From: Verticillium longisporum
Lineage: Eukaryota > Ascomycota > Sordariomycetes > Glomerellales > Plectosphaerellaceae
DNA: 64,000 nt
Reading direction: 5' to 3'
Assembly: GCA_019188255.1 (NCBI GenBank)
Contig: JAETXT010000003.1
Span: forward strand, 2,294,001 to 2,358,000
Positions within the stretch are counted from its first letter, which is position 1; every line of letters starts with the position of its first letter. The notes under the pieces were generated by a model. The model searched no databases. It was not told where the DNA came from and worked only from the letters and a program-made list of their open reading frames with translations. This document shows, piece by piece, positions 11,004-23,071 of this stretch. The translations under genes and the position numbers were made by a program.

Positions 11004-12878
11004 AGAATATTAAGGCCCTTAGTATTATAATTATAGATTTCGATCGGAAGCTTAAAAATACTCTCGAAAACGTATTCCCTTATCTCCTATAATAAATTTA
11101 TATATAGTATATAAATAAGAACGTTCTCCTCTATATAAGAAGGAAGTAGAATAGCTATTTAGAAAGTAATATTATACTTAGAGGCCTTTATAATAGCTAT
11201 ATAGGTAGCTATTCCTATTAGAGATATTAACTATATTAACTTAATTAGGTAAATAGTAATATAATAGAAAACTCTATAATTAGCGAAATCGTTAAAAATT
11301 GCTTAATAGTAAAAGTATTTCTAATTATTAGTTTAATATTTAATATTATAGATAATAGAAATAGTCTATAATACCCGAATTCTATATAATTATTATTAGA
11401 TCTATTATTAGATTAATCTCCTAATAGCTTCTTATTTACTTAGAAATAGTATATTAATATTAAAATAGAAAGGGTATTCTAGTTTATATAGGCCTCCCTC
11501 TATCGTAGATTTAATCTTAAATAGCTTAATTTACTTATTTCCTTCCTTCTCTTTATACTCCTAATTATAGAGCTTATTTACTATTTAAATACTACTTAGC
11601 TATTATTTTATAATTAATTCTATAAGTTTTCTATTAGGAGATTCCGAAATTATAGCTTTAAATCTACCTCTCTAATCGAAGGAGTTTATATTAAGCTTAA
11701 GAGCTACCTTCTAAGAAGTAAAAGCTAAGCTAACCTCTATATTCTATAAAAGCGAATTATTTAAATAATTAATAAGAAAAAGGAATAATATAAGATTTTA
11801 ATTTAATCGTAAATATACTATTTTAATATTAAATTCTAATAGGAATAGATTATAAAATAGCTTATTTTTCTTATATCCTTTAAAGCCTTTAAGAAGATAT
11901 AGGACGAGCTATAAATAGCCTTAAGAGCTAGGAATTTAGATTAATTATAATTCAAGCTATTATTCTATTCTAATAGCTTTATTAAATAATAAAGGCTATT
12001 CTATTATTATATACTATATTCCTATCTATCTCTTAATTAGCTATTAACCCTTAAGGATATCTCGTTATATTAATAGCTCGATTAGAATGCTATAAGCTTA
12101 ATTATCCGCTCCCCTTCCTTCTTCTAGCTTCTATTTACTAATTCTATTATAAATAGGCTATCCTCTAAAGGGTTTACGAAGAAGCTCTCAAACTACCTCT
12201 AGATAAGGTCTTAAAGGGCATTAAATATATTAAATAGGAACGCCTCTAGTATTTTAGAGAAGATATTAATAATACCTCTATTATAGGGTCCTATAATACT
12301 CTAAGTTCTCTCGCCTTTACTACTTAAACTATTACTTCTAGCCGAGTATTATCGGAGTAGGAGCGGTTAGAATTATTATTATTATATTCTATACTAATCC
12401 TATCTTAAAAACGTATTCCTATTATCTAATTAAAGAAGAAGAGGAAGATTAATAGTAATAGGTAGATAGAGCTTATTATAATATAATTAGCGACCTTTAT
12501 AGAGTCGTTTTATTAATAAGAGGCTATATAACGTCTCTTAGCTAAGGAGTAGATATATAATGCCTCTCTACGATTATAGCTACTATTAACGGCTATTATT
12601 ATATAGCTATTATAAGGTATACTATAATAGCTATAATAGTAGTTCTAGGGCGAATAGCTTAGGCTATTTATTCTAAGGGCCTCTAGAGACTATAATAATT
12701 ATAGCTAGTAATAGGGAGGGTTCTAAATAGCTTCTAATTAAGGCTAATTTAGTATTTATTATAGTCTTTCTAATATCCTAATTTATAATATAAAAAAATT
12801 AGTACTAACTACTTTAGGCTACTAAGGGCTATTAATAGCTATTTAACGATTCGCTTATTTCGCTATTCTATTAAGTAA
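11004..12878. other. AT-rich, RIP-like right arm of the DNA transposon
   Basis: TA-dominated, stop-riddled DNA continuing the left arm after removal of the Copia element. It presumably contains the destroyed transposase gene. No frame is readable and no domain can be recognised by eye. Confidence 0.7.
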
Positions 12879-13030
12879 CTTAAAGGTATATAAGACGAGG
12901 ATAGGTATATAGTTACTATAGCTAATTTTAGTAATAGAGCTGTATTTGTGGCTTCCCCCTTGTCTTCTGTGGCTTTACCCCTGTTGGGTAGAGTAAATAA
13001 CTAATAAGGGCCGAATAAATAACCGTCCTC
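12879..13030 (-). repeat. Right terminal inverted repeat, 152 bp
   Basis: Reverse complement of 3210-3361 with 12 transitions and no indels. It is followed directly by the 9-bp target duplication CTCGGAACT at 13031-13039. Confidence 0.92.
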
Positions 13031-13039
13031 CTCGGAACT

Positions 13040-13804
13040 CCTACTGTCAAGTGGCCATGCCGACGTCACCTGGGGTCGAAGAGGGTAAGAGGGGACTTGT
13101 GTGTTTCAGCTCCTGGGACATGGGATCCTTGGAATTAAAGCTGTGACCCACCACCATCTGTCCCGTCCATCCACATTCACCCACCATCTGTCCCGTCCAT
13201 CCACACTCACCCACCCTCTCTCCCTCGCTTCCAAGCAACCAGAAACGGCTACCAAAGCAACGGCGGCAATCCAACCAGACACCCTTGTTGCTGCCCATCG
13301 CCCATCGCCCATCGCCCATCGCATGCCCGCCGTCATCTGCTACGAATTTCATCTTCATCAGCTTGAAACCCCGAGAAGGCGCGCCCCCCCTAATCGAAAG
13401 GGCCTCCCACTGCCGCATCTCTCTGGTACCACTCGACCACCTCTGACCCTCCTCGATCCCCATCGCATTACTACTTCTCCCCAACCGACACGATCCACCG
13501 GCATCAAGTCGCATCGCATCCGATCCGGCTCCGTCTCAAGAAACCTGGCAGGGACCCTGCGCATGAGCTGACGGCTTGTCGCGCACACACACGTAGCCCT
13601 CTCGTCGCAACCTCGGACATCCCCTCCACCCAGCTGCGGCGCGCCAACTCGAGAACAATCAATCCCATTGACGGACGACCGAGAAGCACAGCGACAGACA
13701 GCGCGCACGACGCAGCAATCCAAAGACGACCAGAGTACACACGGCCCATTGGCCTCAAACACACGTTCCCCAGATCGTCTTGTCACACCCACCCCCCCTG
13801 AACC
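13040..13804 (+). promoter_or_regulatory. Upstream/leader region of chitin synthase gene
   Basis: About 770 bp between the transposon and the chitin synthase ATG. It holds C-rich tandem repeats: two copies of CACCCACCATCTGTCCCGTCCATCCACA-type sequence (about 13147-13210) and several CATCGCC units (13299-13322). Pyrimidine-rich leader DNA of this kind is common upstream of highly expressed fungal genes. I found no convincing TATA box. The transposon end lies only 775 bp from the start codon. Confidence 0.45.
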
Positions 13805-16800
13805 ATGGCGTATAATCGTTTAGGCAAGTAGGAACTTTCCTAACCTCTCGTATTCCCTTGACCCGTTTCCCACTCTCATACTTCGAGAAATTGTCTCCAT
13901 CATCACCTGCCCACACTTGACTGAAACCCCACCCTCCTCTGGACGCCGCCTTCGTCCTTGTGAATCCAGCAGACAGTAGGGCTGTCTCTGTGTTCATCCT
14001 CGTGATCCAACTGTCACCAGTCGGTTTCGCCTCTGGAACATCTGCATGCTACTTTCCACTCCACAAATCTAATATCCGCGCTCTCCAGACGACGATTTCT
14101 ACAACGACCGCGTACGGCGTTCACCTTCACCAGGCCACCCCATGCAGCAAGGCTACCAGCTAGACGACCGTCCCTATGGGCGACCAGAGCAGCTCGACTA
14201 CCCTCAGACGGGTCCGTCTCCTGGCTCTGTGCCCGGCAGATATGGTACTCCGAGCGACCAGCTTCAGCTGAACGCGGCCGTGAGTGCGCCATCTTCATCA
14301 TTCAGGCAGCACCAGGTCAGCTAACCGTCACTGCCCCTCTAGCAATCAGTAGACAACCTCAGCAGGAACAGCCCCTTCGCAGACCCCCACCAACGAGGCC
14401 CGTATCAGACAGATTACGCTGTCAACCCCGAGGCTCATCATGATGCCTACTACAATCAGCCCTACGAGCCTACTCCCATGGAGGGCACGCCGCTTGGCTA
14501 CGACCCCGGCCAGCCGGGCTACGACCACGACGACCTGCGGCCGATGCTGCCCCACCAGGACTCCCACGCGAGTGAGCCATACCAGGACCAGCCCACGCCG
14601 CAAGGCGCTGGCGGCGGCATCAAGAGGTGGAAGACGGTGAAGCAGGTTCTGTTGTACCGGGGCAATCTCGTACTCGACTGTCCTGTTCCCCCCAGACTGC
14701 TGAATCAGCTGCCGCACGGCGAGCGTGACGAGTTTACGCACATGCGATACTCAGCCGCAACGTGTGATCCCGACCATTTTTACGACGAGAACTTTACCCT
14801 TCGACAGAGACTCTTCTCGAAACCGAGACATACTGAGCTGTTCATTGTCGTCACAATGTACAACGAAGATGAGATTCTGTTCGCGCGCTCCATGATTGGT
14901 GTCTTCAAGAACATTGAGTACATGTGCAACCGCAAGGAGAGTAAGACGTGGGGCAAGGACGCCTGGAAGAAGATTGTCGTCTGCGTCGTCAGCGACGGTC
15001 GGTCCAAGATCAACTCCCGCACTCGCGCGCTCTTGGCCGGTATGGGCGTTTACCAAGAGGGCATTGCAAAGCAGCAGGTCAACGGCAAGGATGTGACGTC
15101 TCACATCTACGAGTACACCACCCAGGTCGGCATGCGCATCGAGAAGGGCGTGGTTCAGCTTGTCCCGAAGCAGCAGCCCGTTCAGATCCTGTTCTGCCTC
15201 AAGGAAAAGAACCAGAAGAAGATCAACTCGCACAGATGGTTCTTCTCTGCTTTCGGCAGAGTCCTCGACCCCAACATTTGCGTTCTTCTCGATGCTGGTA
15301 CCAAGCCGGGCGGCAACTCGATCTACCACCTCTGGAAGGCTTTCGACCTCGAGCCCATGTGCGCTGGTGCATGTGGTGAGATCAAAGCCATGTTGGGTAC
15401 TGGTGGCAAGAACCTGCTCAACCCCCTGATCGCAACACAAAACTTTGAGTACAAGATGAGTAACATCTTGGACAAACCTCTGGAATCGGCCTTTGGTTTC
15501 ATCTCCGTCCTGCCCGGTGCCTTTTCGGCGTATCGCTACGTTGCGCTGCAGAACGACAAGAACGGGCAGGGCCCCCTGGAGAAATACTTCGCTGGCGAAA
15601 CGCTTCACGGCTCGGATGCGGGCATTTTCGAGTCCAACATGTATCTGGCCGAGGATCGTATCCTCTGCTTCGAGCTAGTGACCAAGCGCAACTGTCACTG
15701 GATTCTACAGTACGTCAAGTCGGCCACGGGCGAAACCGATGTTCCGGATACGGTCACCGAACTGGTTCTGCAGCGACGACGATGGCTCAACGGTTCATTC
15801 TTCGCCGCCATCTATGCCATTGCTCACTTTTACCAATTCTTCCGCTCAGACCACTCCTTCCTCCGAAAGGTCATGCTGTTCATCGAGTTCATCTTCCACA
15901 CTATCAACATGGTGTTCGCGTGGATTGCCGTTGGCAGCTACTTCCTCGTGTCTAGTATCTTGACAAAGAGTCTCGGCGGAGTTGAACTCGTTGGTAGGAC
16001 CGGTGAGATTCTCGGAGTTGTCTTCACATGGCTGTACGGCGTTGCGCTCTTCACTTGCTTCGTCCTCAGTATGGGCAACCGTCCGTCCGGCTCGAGGTGG
16101 TACTACACAACAATGGTGTACTTCTGGGCGATCATCATGGTGTAAGTTTGATGCGAGGTTGTCACTCTCCAGTCTCCCAGCTAATCACTCGTGCAGATAC
16201 CTCATGTTCGCGGCCGTTTTCATTGCCGTCAAGGCCATTATGGCAGATGTCAACGACGGTACCCCTTTCAGCTTGGCTGAACTGTTTAGAAACCCTGTTT
16301 TCTACACGCTGATCGTCTCCGTCATGTCGACGTACGGTATCTGGTTCCTTGCGTCGTTCCTCATGTTCGACCCCTGGCACATGTTCACCTCGTTCGTCCA
16401 ATACATGTTGCTCACGCCAACCTACATCAACATCCTCAACGTCTACGCCTTCTGCAACACTCACGATATTTCCTGGGGTACAAAGGGCGACGACCAGGCA
16501 GAAAAGCTGCCCTCCGTCAGCACGAAGGACGGCTCCGGCAAGACAGACCTGCCTGATGAGTCGGATCTCAACGCCCAGTACGAACGCGAGCTCACCGCCT
16601 TTGGCTCCAAGCCCATCAAGGTGGTTCATACCCCGACAGAGGCACAGAGAGCAGAAGCTCAGATGGACTACTACCGTGGCGTCCGTTCCATCACGGTCCT
16701 CGCCTGGATGATTACGAATTTCGGCCTCGCGGCTGTCGTTCTTAGCGCGGCCGGCCTCGACCGCATCGACCCGAAGCACAAAACCGCCGAGGAAGAGGAC

Positions 16801-16920
16801 CCGAACGCCAGGGCCAACATTTACATGACCGTTGTCCTGTGGTCCGTGGCCGGCCTGTCGGCGTTCAAGTTCATTGGCGCCATGTGGTTCCTGGTCGTGC
16901 GCATGTTTAGGGGCGTGTAA
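13805..16920 (+). CDS. Chitin synthase, class I type
   Basis: Makes chitin from UDP-GlcNAc at the plasma membrane. Four exons: 13805-13823, 14089-14279, 14343-16141 and 16197-16920, giving 910 residues, typical for class I/II enzymes. The first exon is only 19 nt (MAYNRL plus one base); its donor is AG|GCAAGT, a GC-AG intron. Splicing yields MAYNRLDDDF, the start I recall for class I chitin synthases. Introns 2 and 3 have GTGAGT/GTAAGT donors and CTAAC/CTAAT branch sites. The N-terminus is hydrophilic and Pro/Tyr/Gln-rich. Catalytic motifs include AEDR (about residue 505) and QRRRW (about 545), followed by a C-terminal block of membrane segments. The alternative reading of intron 2 as 27 nt is too short to be real. 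Confidence 0.95.
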
Positions 16921-17618
16921 GATTTTGGTCTTCTTCTCCTTTCGATTCTGTACACGCTGGTGTTCTTTTCCCTTCTTCTTCCTGCTTCATTCTGGAGACG
17001 AGAGGATTTTGGCTGTTTGGTTTGATTTTGTTTTGTTTCAGTTGCTTCATTCATGACTGGGCGTGGACAATACCCGAGACGCGGCGAAAGAAAGAGAGAC
17101 ACAATCGCAGGGGGGGGCACTCTCCCGTCTCTCAACGAACATGACATGGTGAATGATGAAAGATGAAAGAAAGCGCACGCTTGTTGATTGTTTAGAGGGG
17201 AGGATCGAGTAAGGGGGGGAAGAGAGAAATACGAAGGACTCGATGGATTGGATGAATGTGTGCGAGGGGAGGGGGTTGAGCAAGCTTGTTGTTGTACCTT
17301 AGCTGTCCTGGTTGTCTAGTTGTCCGGCTTGACGCCTGGGACTGGATTTATGAAGAAATCAAAATCAAAGACTTGGCTCCTTTTTCGTGAATACTGTCTT
17401 CACCTTGTTTATGTATTGACGAATGGTTCTCGCACTTATCTCTCTCTCCTAGTGTCTCGCTCGTGCCACGAGGGAACACATTTAGAGCATGGCGAGATTC
17501 ACATGATGGCGGCATTATTCATGGTGGCTTTTTGACCGCCTCATCCGCCGACTGACGGCACACCTCGAAACATTGTGAAAACTCTGTGTATTGGGAACTC
17601 GGCACGCAGACCCCGCGC
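16921..17618. other. Convergent 3' region between chitin synthase and SLY1
   Basis: No gene seen. It contains T-rich sequence after the chitin synthase stop and a purine-rich stretch (about 17150-17280), consistent with the 3' untranslated regions of the two converging genes. Confidence 0.6.
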
Positions 17619-20068
17619 CTAAGACGCCACCTCCCTCCCCAGCGTGTTCAGCTCCTGCTCCAAGAACGCCTGGGCGTTGAGCAGGTCCGTGGACCCGTAC
17701 ACGACCCTCTTCCGCGCGCGATCGCCGCCCGTCCGCGCGACCCACTCCTGCAAGTTGCCGTACTCGTCCATGCTGCCGCCACCGACGGTGAAGACGATGG
17801 CCTCGGAGAAGCCCTGGCGGCGCTGGCCGAAGCTGGCGCCCGTGCCGGCTCCGGGGCCCCCGGGGCCGCCCCGGCCCGGGAGGCCGCCGGGGGGGGCGGG
17901 GCCGGGGGCGCCGGCGCGCACGGAGCTGGGCGGGGGCATGGTGCCGCGGGCGTTGGCGGAGCGGGGGTCAAAGTAGAGGTAGTTTTCCGTTTTGGCGATG
18001 GCCGTGCTCGAGGCCGTCGAGGGGTCCATGATGCTCTCGATGATCTTGGTAATGGTGAAGTCGCGGTCGGCGGGCAGGAACGTCTTGATGCCGCCGATGA
18101 GCGACTCAAAGTTGGAGGAGAGGCCCGTGGGCACGCCGCTCTCCTTCAGCCGGTCGGTGAGACGGCTGGATATGGAGGAGAAGCGGCCGAACAAGTCGGT
18201 GCTGCCGGCCTGTTGGGGCGACGGGTTGTTGATGGTGGTGAGGTTCGTCAGCTTTGTCGTCGATTTCAGTCTTGTAAATGTCAGCAAAAACCCTTTCTTC
18301 CAAAAGAAAAACAAAAATAAGCGCCATGGATATATAACGTACTGTCGAATATATGGCAGACACTCGACGTCCGCGCCCGCGGCCGTCAGCGCTTCGACGA
18401 AGCCCTCCCACTCCGTTCGACTCAGTTCGGCCTGTTCCGAGTTGGAGCTCAGGAAGAAGTAGATGAAGAGTCGCAGCTTGTCGGCGGCTTGTCCCTCATC
18501 GCTCTTGATGAGCTCCATCATTTGCGCCTTGGTCTGCTTGGTGATGTTCTCCTCGAGCTGGAAGTAGTTGTCCAGCTGCCGATCTTTAATGCCGGTGAGA
18601 AGAGCAGCCAAGATATTCATGTGCATATCCAGCACGGCCTTGCGCTCTCGCAATTCGGGAAGTAACGTGATGGCGGCTTTGAGGTGCTGCGCACTGGCGC
18701 TCGTATCATTTTGCAGGTCTTCGATGTCGGACACACCGCTGTCGACACAGTTAGTAGAGAACCCGAGACAATTGATCCCGCGGTACTGACGTCTTGGCTG
18801 TGATTTGCGTGGCCTCTTCCTTGTACTTCGTTAATTCAGAATCAATGTCTTCGGCGACCTGAGGAAACGGTAACAGGCTGTTTTTCCTCCAGAAGAAGTC
18901 CTCGTTGGTCAGATCATAAGTCTTCTTAGTCTTTCCCTCATCCACAATGGTGATGCGCCTCTTCTCCATTGAGAGCACGTCTTGCACCAGGGACTGATAT
19001 GTCCAGGAATGCGAAAGCATTGGGAGAAGATCCACATCTCGGTCGAGAATGACCAACACAGGGCGCGATGTGGGTGTCGCCGATATGTTTGACCGGGCGC
19101 TTGAAGAGAAGAGGTTGTCTTTCGAGTTGAGGATGTGGTCGCGCAGTTTCCGATCGAGCTTTGCAGATATCATCTCAGCAGCCGCTCCCTTGGGGCACCG
19201 AATGATGGGAATAACGCCTGGCTGGCTGTTAGTTCACGCGTCTCAAGAACGGCACAGTGGACCCACCCATGGTCACAACAACGCTGAACAGCCGATTGAC
19301 GATGGTGTCTACCAGCTCATCAAGCTTCTCGTCTGTCGTCTTAGCGCTGTTTTGCGGCGCGTATGCCTTTGGGTTGCCCAGCCCGAACAGAACAGGCACC
19401 TCGTCGATGATGTTGAGGTCTTGGTCGAAGAGTTGGGCAATATTTTCTGACGTTTCGGCAGCGGCAGTCTCTGCGGCGAAATCCTCCAGGGCTGCTCGCG
19501 GAATGCCTCCCAAACAATTGATCTGTGGGCTGGTCAGGGGTAAGATCTTCACGGGCCTCGCAGCGTAAGACCTACATATGCTGGAGAGTAGAGCCCGTTC
19601 TGTAGATCGGCAGTGATTTGCTTCAGGTTCTGAGGCGTTGGCTCGACAAGATAGATAACGGGGACGTCTGGGATCGGGTGTCGCGAGGCGCCAATATGTC
19701 TATTCCGTGGTTAGCCTATAGCCATGTCACAGTCGAGTGTCTGGAGAACCACAGTACGTGTGGAGGGTAACGCCCAGAGACCTGAGGTTCTGGACCGTCA
19801 GGACAGAGCTGCAGACATCACGTCCAAGGTCGTCGAAGCAAAGGACCTTCCATATCGGTTCGCCCTCTGCCGTGAGGATGGATGACGGTGCGATCGCGCT
19901 CACGTGGGATTCGTCGGTCTCGGTCGTATCAATGGCATCGTTCAGGTTCAAGATCTTCTTGAGGGAGGCTGCGATGAGTTAGTGTCTCTGAAGTATCAAG
20001 GACAGTCCTGAAGCTCCAATGTACTAACCGATCTGGCGGTCCCTCAAGGAGGTGCCTTTGGATGCCAT
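17619..20068 (-). CDS. Sec1/Munc18-family protein Sly1
   Basis: Binds the syntaxin Sed5/Ufe1-type SNAREs and promotes SNARE assembly in ER-Golgi traffic; cytosolic/peripheral membrane. Seven exons (minus order): 20029-20068, 19758-19968, 19576-19699, 19267-19522, 18791-19217, 18343-18738 and 17619-18270. Their phases all agree, giving 701 residues, the normal length. Recognisable blocks include [13 protein letters not shown] near the N-terminus, [33 protein letters not shown] (the hallmark Sec1 region) and the TNEDFFW segment. Near the C-terminus lies a Gly/Pro-rich linker ([19 protein letters not shown]) before [18 protein letters not shown]. Every intron has GT...AG ends; the 72-nt intron before the last exon has a T-rich 3' half. 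Confidence 0.95.
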
Positions 20069-22419
20069 TGCAGATGGCGAAGAGCTACTGAGCTCCAACT
20101 GGGATTTGTGTGGTGATTGGTGTAGTGTAGGTCGCGCGTGAGAGGAGCTATCCTGGTCGCCCCGATGCAGAAAGCGAGGATTCCTGTGTGAAACTCGGCT
20201 GGTGCAGGATCGAAAAGCAAGGTCGGCCGTGTTCGTAAACTGTGACCACGAATCGCAACTATTCGAGGCCAGGCACCTAGCTATCCCGCCTCTAGCCTCC
20301 GTGTTCTCAAGGTCGGATCCACTGAAACACCCAGCCGTCAGTCATCTGCTTGCACAGGGGCGGGTGGGGTGAACAGCTGGATACACCGGTACAGCTTTTA
20401 CCTGCATAGCGTCGACCCACTCGTCTACAATCGGTGTCTTGTGGCGATCCGATATATGCGTTGCTGCCTGGCATATCGGGCAACAGTCATCTTCCTGACC
20501 TGTGACAGTCAGTCATTGTCGGTGCGAAAGCGCGACCGACTTTTCCCCTTCTCACCAACCATCTCTTCTCTGTAAAACCGCGACGCCTTTCCATCAATAC
20601 GTTCGCGGAAGCCATCGCACGCGACAAGTCGACCTACGCCGCGTCTAAAGGCTTGCTTCTGCTCGTATAAACTGATTCTTGCCGCGTCGTTTCCTGGCCA
20701 CAGGAAGCTCTGGGAGTCGCAGAGAACTACTCATTCCACTTCGACACGTACTTTCTGGCGCCCATCCAGCCGTCATCACACAGATCACGCGCAAATCCCT
20801 TTCGGCCCATTCATCCATCAACCCTCTTTTCTCGCGGTCGTTTCCTCTCTCACTTAATTTTCTGCCATCAATCATGTCCGCTTCTGTAATGATTGCCATC
20901 AAATAAGAGGGAAAGCATTTGGAACTCGTCACGCGACCAGCTCCAGCAAAGGAAGTGCGCCAGAGCGCGATTTGAGTCGTTGGGAACAACGTTCGCAGGG
21001 TACGGTGACCTCCTCTCCCCGCTCAACTGACAATTGCCCTCACAACCCCCCAAAAACCCTCTCCCATCCCCTCTCCCATCCCCCCTCCCAAGCCCACCCG
21101 CAAAACCGCGTTTTCTGGCCGCTGAATGTGCTGCACCTCTCGACGGAGGTGCAGCATCGTCAAAATTTCCGTGAACAGCTTTGCATCTTGTTTGAGAGTC
21201 TCTTTGGACTCTGGGATCTCGCAGCTTTAATTGCAGGTCAACATGAGGACGAGCCAGGCAGCCCAACAAGCTCGCGCTTGATACGCGAGGAGAGCAGGCA
21301 GGCTTCGCGAGTAGAACTGCCCTTTAAACTCGTCTGCAAAGTGCAAAGCAGGCAGGACGCGTTCGTTGGGCGGCAGCTCCAGGATCCAGTTGGCGAGGAT
21401 CGGCCAGTGGTGTTGGTGGGGTGGCTCGCTGCGATCAAGGAACCAGTCAAACACACACTACTGCTGCAGGTCAGGATTGACCCAGACACCGCTTTTCGTC
21501 CAGGGTTGGTATTTGCAGCAGGCTCTGCTTCGGAATTGTTCTGAAAGGGCTCGCCTTTGGTGCACCACATCAACTTCCGCTGGGGCCTTCGAGCGGATTT
21601 GACAGATGGCTGCTAAAAAGGCCAGCAATTACAGCACTTCTCGAAGAACCAGTTGCTTGTGGTGGTGGCTCTCATCAGCAACTCGGTGCGAGAGACAGAC
21701 TCTGGGCGACCAAACTTGTTGGCCACGGGTTTCCACGACCGCAGCCTTTCTCCTTTCAGCGTCGTTCTCCTCGTCTTGGGAACACTGACTGCCTGCTGCG
21801 CTTACTTTTCCTCGAGCCCTATCAGAACTGTGCCGGACCATGGACTCCAGTGCCGAATGCGATTCGCCGACTCTGCCTTCATTCTCCTTGCACTCATTCC
21901 TTCCCTCTTGCACAACTTACAGATCAAAGAGTTCTGTTTTAGCAGAAGCTAATCGCCTTTGTGCAGATTTCCATCCTACACAGAAAACAACCCATATAAT
22001 CCCTGACGAATTCCCCGTCGCTGGATTGCCTTTTCCTTGGTATGCAAACCCTCCACACTCGCCCAAGAAAAAAAAAGCCCAAGACCCGAACTCTGTTCAT
22101 GGTCGATCTTGAGGCCGCTGAACAGAATGCTGACGCTGCACCCTGCACTTTCAGGTACCTTCTCAGCAATTTGTAAGTGCCGCTGTACTTTGGATCCACC
22201 AAACTCTCTCGCTCAAAGGCTGTCCGCCCGTCGCCCCACCTTTCCGGTCCCCGCTAGCCTCTTTCTCGCGTGGTACATCGTCTACACCTGTGCTGATTGG
22301 CTCTTACCCAGTCCCTCATCTGCGAATCATCTCATCCATCCCTATCCATCTGCAGAACCAATCAGAGTCTTGTCTTTCTGGGCAATTGCTCACGTCAACT
22401 TCCATCAAGTTGATTCACG
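20069..22419. promoter_or_regulatory. Divergent intergenic region, SLY1 and PPN1-like gene
   Basis: 2.35 kb between two genes reading outward, so it should hold both promoters and a long leader for the right-hand gene. It contains pyrimidine-rich stretches (about 21045-21095 with CCCATCCCC repeats; 22040-22080) and a perfect hairpin at 21129-21156. Open frames inside (for example 20972-21544, plus) have no recognisable domain. I saw no RNA gene. Confidence 0.5.
21129..21156. repeat. Perfect 11-bp inverted repeat
   Basis: TGCTGCACCTC, a 6-nt loop (TCGACG), then GAGGTGCAGCA. In DNA this is a candidate binding site for a dimeric factor. If transcribed in the leader of the downstream gene it forms a strong hairpin. 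Confidence 0.6.
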
Positions 22420-23037
22420 ATGCAAGACTGGCAGAATACTAGCCAGACAGGCGCAGGCCAGGATCAGAACGCTCTCTGGGCCAACTCATACAACTACCAA
22501 GATGGTGCCAATCAATTCGAGAGTGTCCAGAGCTGGTCACACCCGATGCCAGGGCAGGCTGCGTACTCCCAGCTCGGCTCCTCGCATCAGGGACAGCCAA
22601 CCATCACCAATGATCACGACACCATGTCAACATTGAGCCACGGGGGGTTCCATCACGGCTCAAACCAGTTCGCGCTCGATGGCTCGTACTCACAGCCGGC
22701 ACAAGATCAGTCCATGCAGGCTCTAGATAATTTCCATCAAGACATGTACAGCCAGCCTGCGAGTCTTGGCCAGCATCATAGCCAAGCTCCCAGTAATGGC
22801 CATGGCCATCCCCAGCAGTTCTCTCAAGCTCCTTACCAGTACCAGGGACAAGGTGCATCTGCCTACAACAGCCAGGTGCCGACATTTCCGGAGCCCCAAT
22901 TGATAACCCAACAACGGCAGCAGAGCCATACGCCCATACAGCAGCACCCGCAATTTGATTTGAGGCCACAAACATACTCTCCAGCGCAAGGCTTCTCTCA
23001 ACCCCAACCCCAACATCAACTCCAGCCACACCTCCAT

Positions 23038-23071
<34 letters not shown>

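Larger units (their letters stand above)
3210..13030. mobile_element. Decayed TIR DNA transposon (Mutator-like size class) containing a nested Copia element
   Basis: Both ends begin GAGGACGGTTATTT and form 152-bp terminal inverted repeats (3210-3361 and 12879-13030) that align without gaps. The perfect 9-bp direct repeat CTCGGAACT flanks the element (3201-3209 and 13031-13039). Long TIRs with a 9-bp target duplication fit Mutator-like elements (MULEs), in which 8-11 bp is usual. After removing the nested retrotransposon and one copy of its 5-bp duplication, about 3.37 kb remains. The interior arms (about 3362-4548 and 11004-12878) are extremely AT-rich, TpA-rich and stop-riddled, as expected after RIP, so no transposase can be read. 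All 12 differences between the TIRs are transitions. The superfamily is inferred from structure only, because no transposase survives. Confidence 0.85.

Noticed and set aside
14316..14342. 27-nt intron reading for chitin synthase intron 2
   Set aside because: Too short to splice; the GTGAGT donor at 14280 gives a normal 63-nt intron with a CTAAC branch site.
14751..15608. Antisense frame inside chitin synthase
   Set aside because: Mirror of the catalytic domain coding sequence; no independent support.
17586..18320. 244-codon plus-strand frame opposite SLY1
   Set aside because: It lies antisense to the Gly/Pro-rich end of Sly1 and is explained by its GC content.
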